Shown here piece after piece: positions 16,396 through 16,790 of a stretch of 16,790 nt of DNA. Numbering within the stretch: position 1 is the first letter of the stretch; every line of letters begins with the position of its first letter. Source of the stretch: Conus ventricosus (taxonomy: Eukaryota > Mollusca > Gastropoda > Neogastropoda > Conidae); NCBI GenBank assembly GCA_018398815.1, contig JAFLJL010003929.1, positions 1-16,790 of the forward strand. Reading direction: 5' to 3'. Under the pieces are notes generated by a model. That model did no database searches. It saw only the letters and a list, made by a program, of their open reading frames with translations, and had not been told where the DNA came from. Both the position numbers and the translations under genes were made by a program.

Positions 16396-16790
16396 CAAAA
16401 TGTCTGCTGTCGCATAAATTAAGTGTGATGCCCCACCCATCCTTTGCGCTACTTCCTCTGCCCCATTCCCCCCTCAAAAACCCATCAATATGTAAATTCA
16501 GTCACTGTAGGAGGGAGAAAAAAAAAAAACGAGACGAGAGGAAGACGTAGGCTGGAAAGGTTTGTTTACAAGCAGAGGACAGTTGATACGTCTCACTTTG
16601 GATGATGTAAACAGACTGGGATTATGACCTGAATATCTCTGGGATTAACACACAAGCAAAACAAAAAACACAAACAACAAGCAAACAACAAACAAGCAAA
16701 AACACAGGGGGTGCAAGTGTGTCCAAAACCCGCGGGGAAACGAGAAAAAAAAGTACACTAACTGGAGCATTGTTTGGGGGGGGTTTGGGA
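16396..16790. other. Non-coding tail with a (CAAACAA)-like stretch
   Basis: 16396-16640 is unique-looking DNA in which I recognise no gene. 16649-16706 is an A/C-rich stretch of irregular AAGCAAAC, AACAACAA and AAACAAGC strings. No promoter, RNA or transposon end is supported. Confidence 0.6.

Noticed and set aside
16560..16640. Possible promoter or forkhead-type sites (TGTTTAC, GTAAACA)
   Set aside because: Isolated short matches expected by chance, with no gene nearby.

Overview
This window looks like repeat-dominated intergenic DNA from an animal nuclear genome. It holds no host gene that I can support. It combines several minisatellite arrays, long (CT)n, (GT)n and (CACG)n microsatellites, a dispersed repeat of about 370 bp, and one large decayed LTR retrotransposon. 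This mix is typical of marine invertebrates. A mollusc is my best guess, resting on general familiarity with such genomes and not on any diagnostic gene.

Layout. 1-1656: a diverged ~40-bp tandem array (about 32 copies) running directly into a homogeneous 34-bp array (10-11 copies). 1657-2691: C-rich and CT-rich DNA with copies A and B, and the left part of copy C, of a ~370-bp host repeat. 2692-11528: one LTR retrotransposon on the + strand, inserted inside copy C, whose right part resumes at 11529. 11761-12580: AT-rich, CT and GT low-complexity DNA. 12581-12800: repeat copy D, whose right end grades into a ~36-copy minisatellite (12801-14080). 14336-14932: a 27-bp array. 14987-15231: a ~63-bp array. 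15306-15513: an 81-bp array. 15587-15792: an alternating purine-pyrimidine tract. 15951-16395: a 31-bp G-rich array. 16396-16790: a non-coding tail.

The retrotransposon is the centre of the window. Its two LTRs (2692-3798 and 10501-11528) are clearly homologous. A primer-binding-site-like sequence directly follows the left LTR, and a polypurine tract directly precedes the right one. Between them, in many broken frames, lie remnants of Gag (acidic/basic coiled-coil-like start and an eroded CCHC knuckle), a possible protease tail, an integrase, a Ty3/gypsy-type reverse transcriptase and RNase H, then about 0.8 kb of non-coding DNA. The integrase lies BEFORE the reverse transcriptase, and none is found after RNase H. 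That is the Ty1/copia-like domain order on a Ty3/gypsy-type polymerase, known from the Gmr1-like group. This is the most interesting observation here.

A second theme is that the host repeat appears to act as a nursery. Its copies carry long CT tracts, one copy took the retrotransposon insertion, and another seems to have seeded the 12.8-14.1 kb minisatellite. Homopolymer lengths vary throughout, so some of the broken frames could be assembly error and not true decay.
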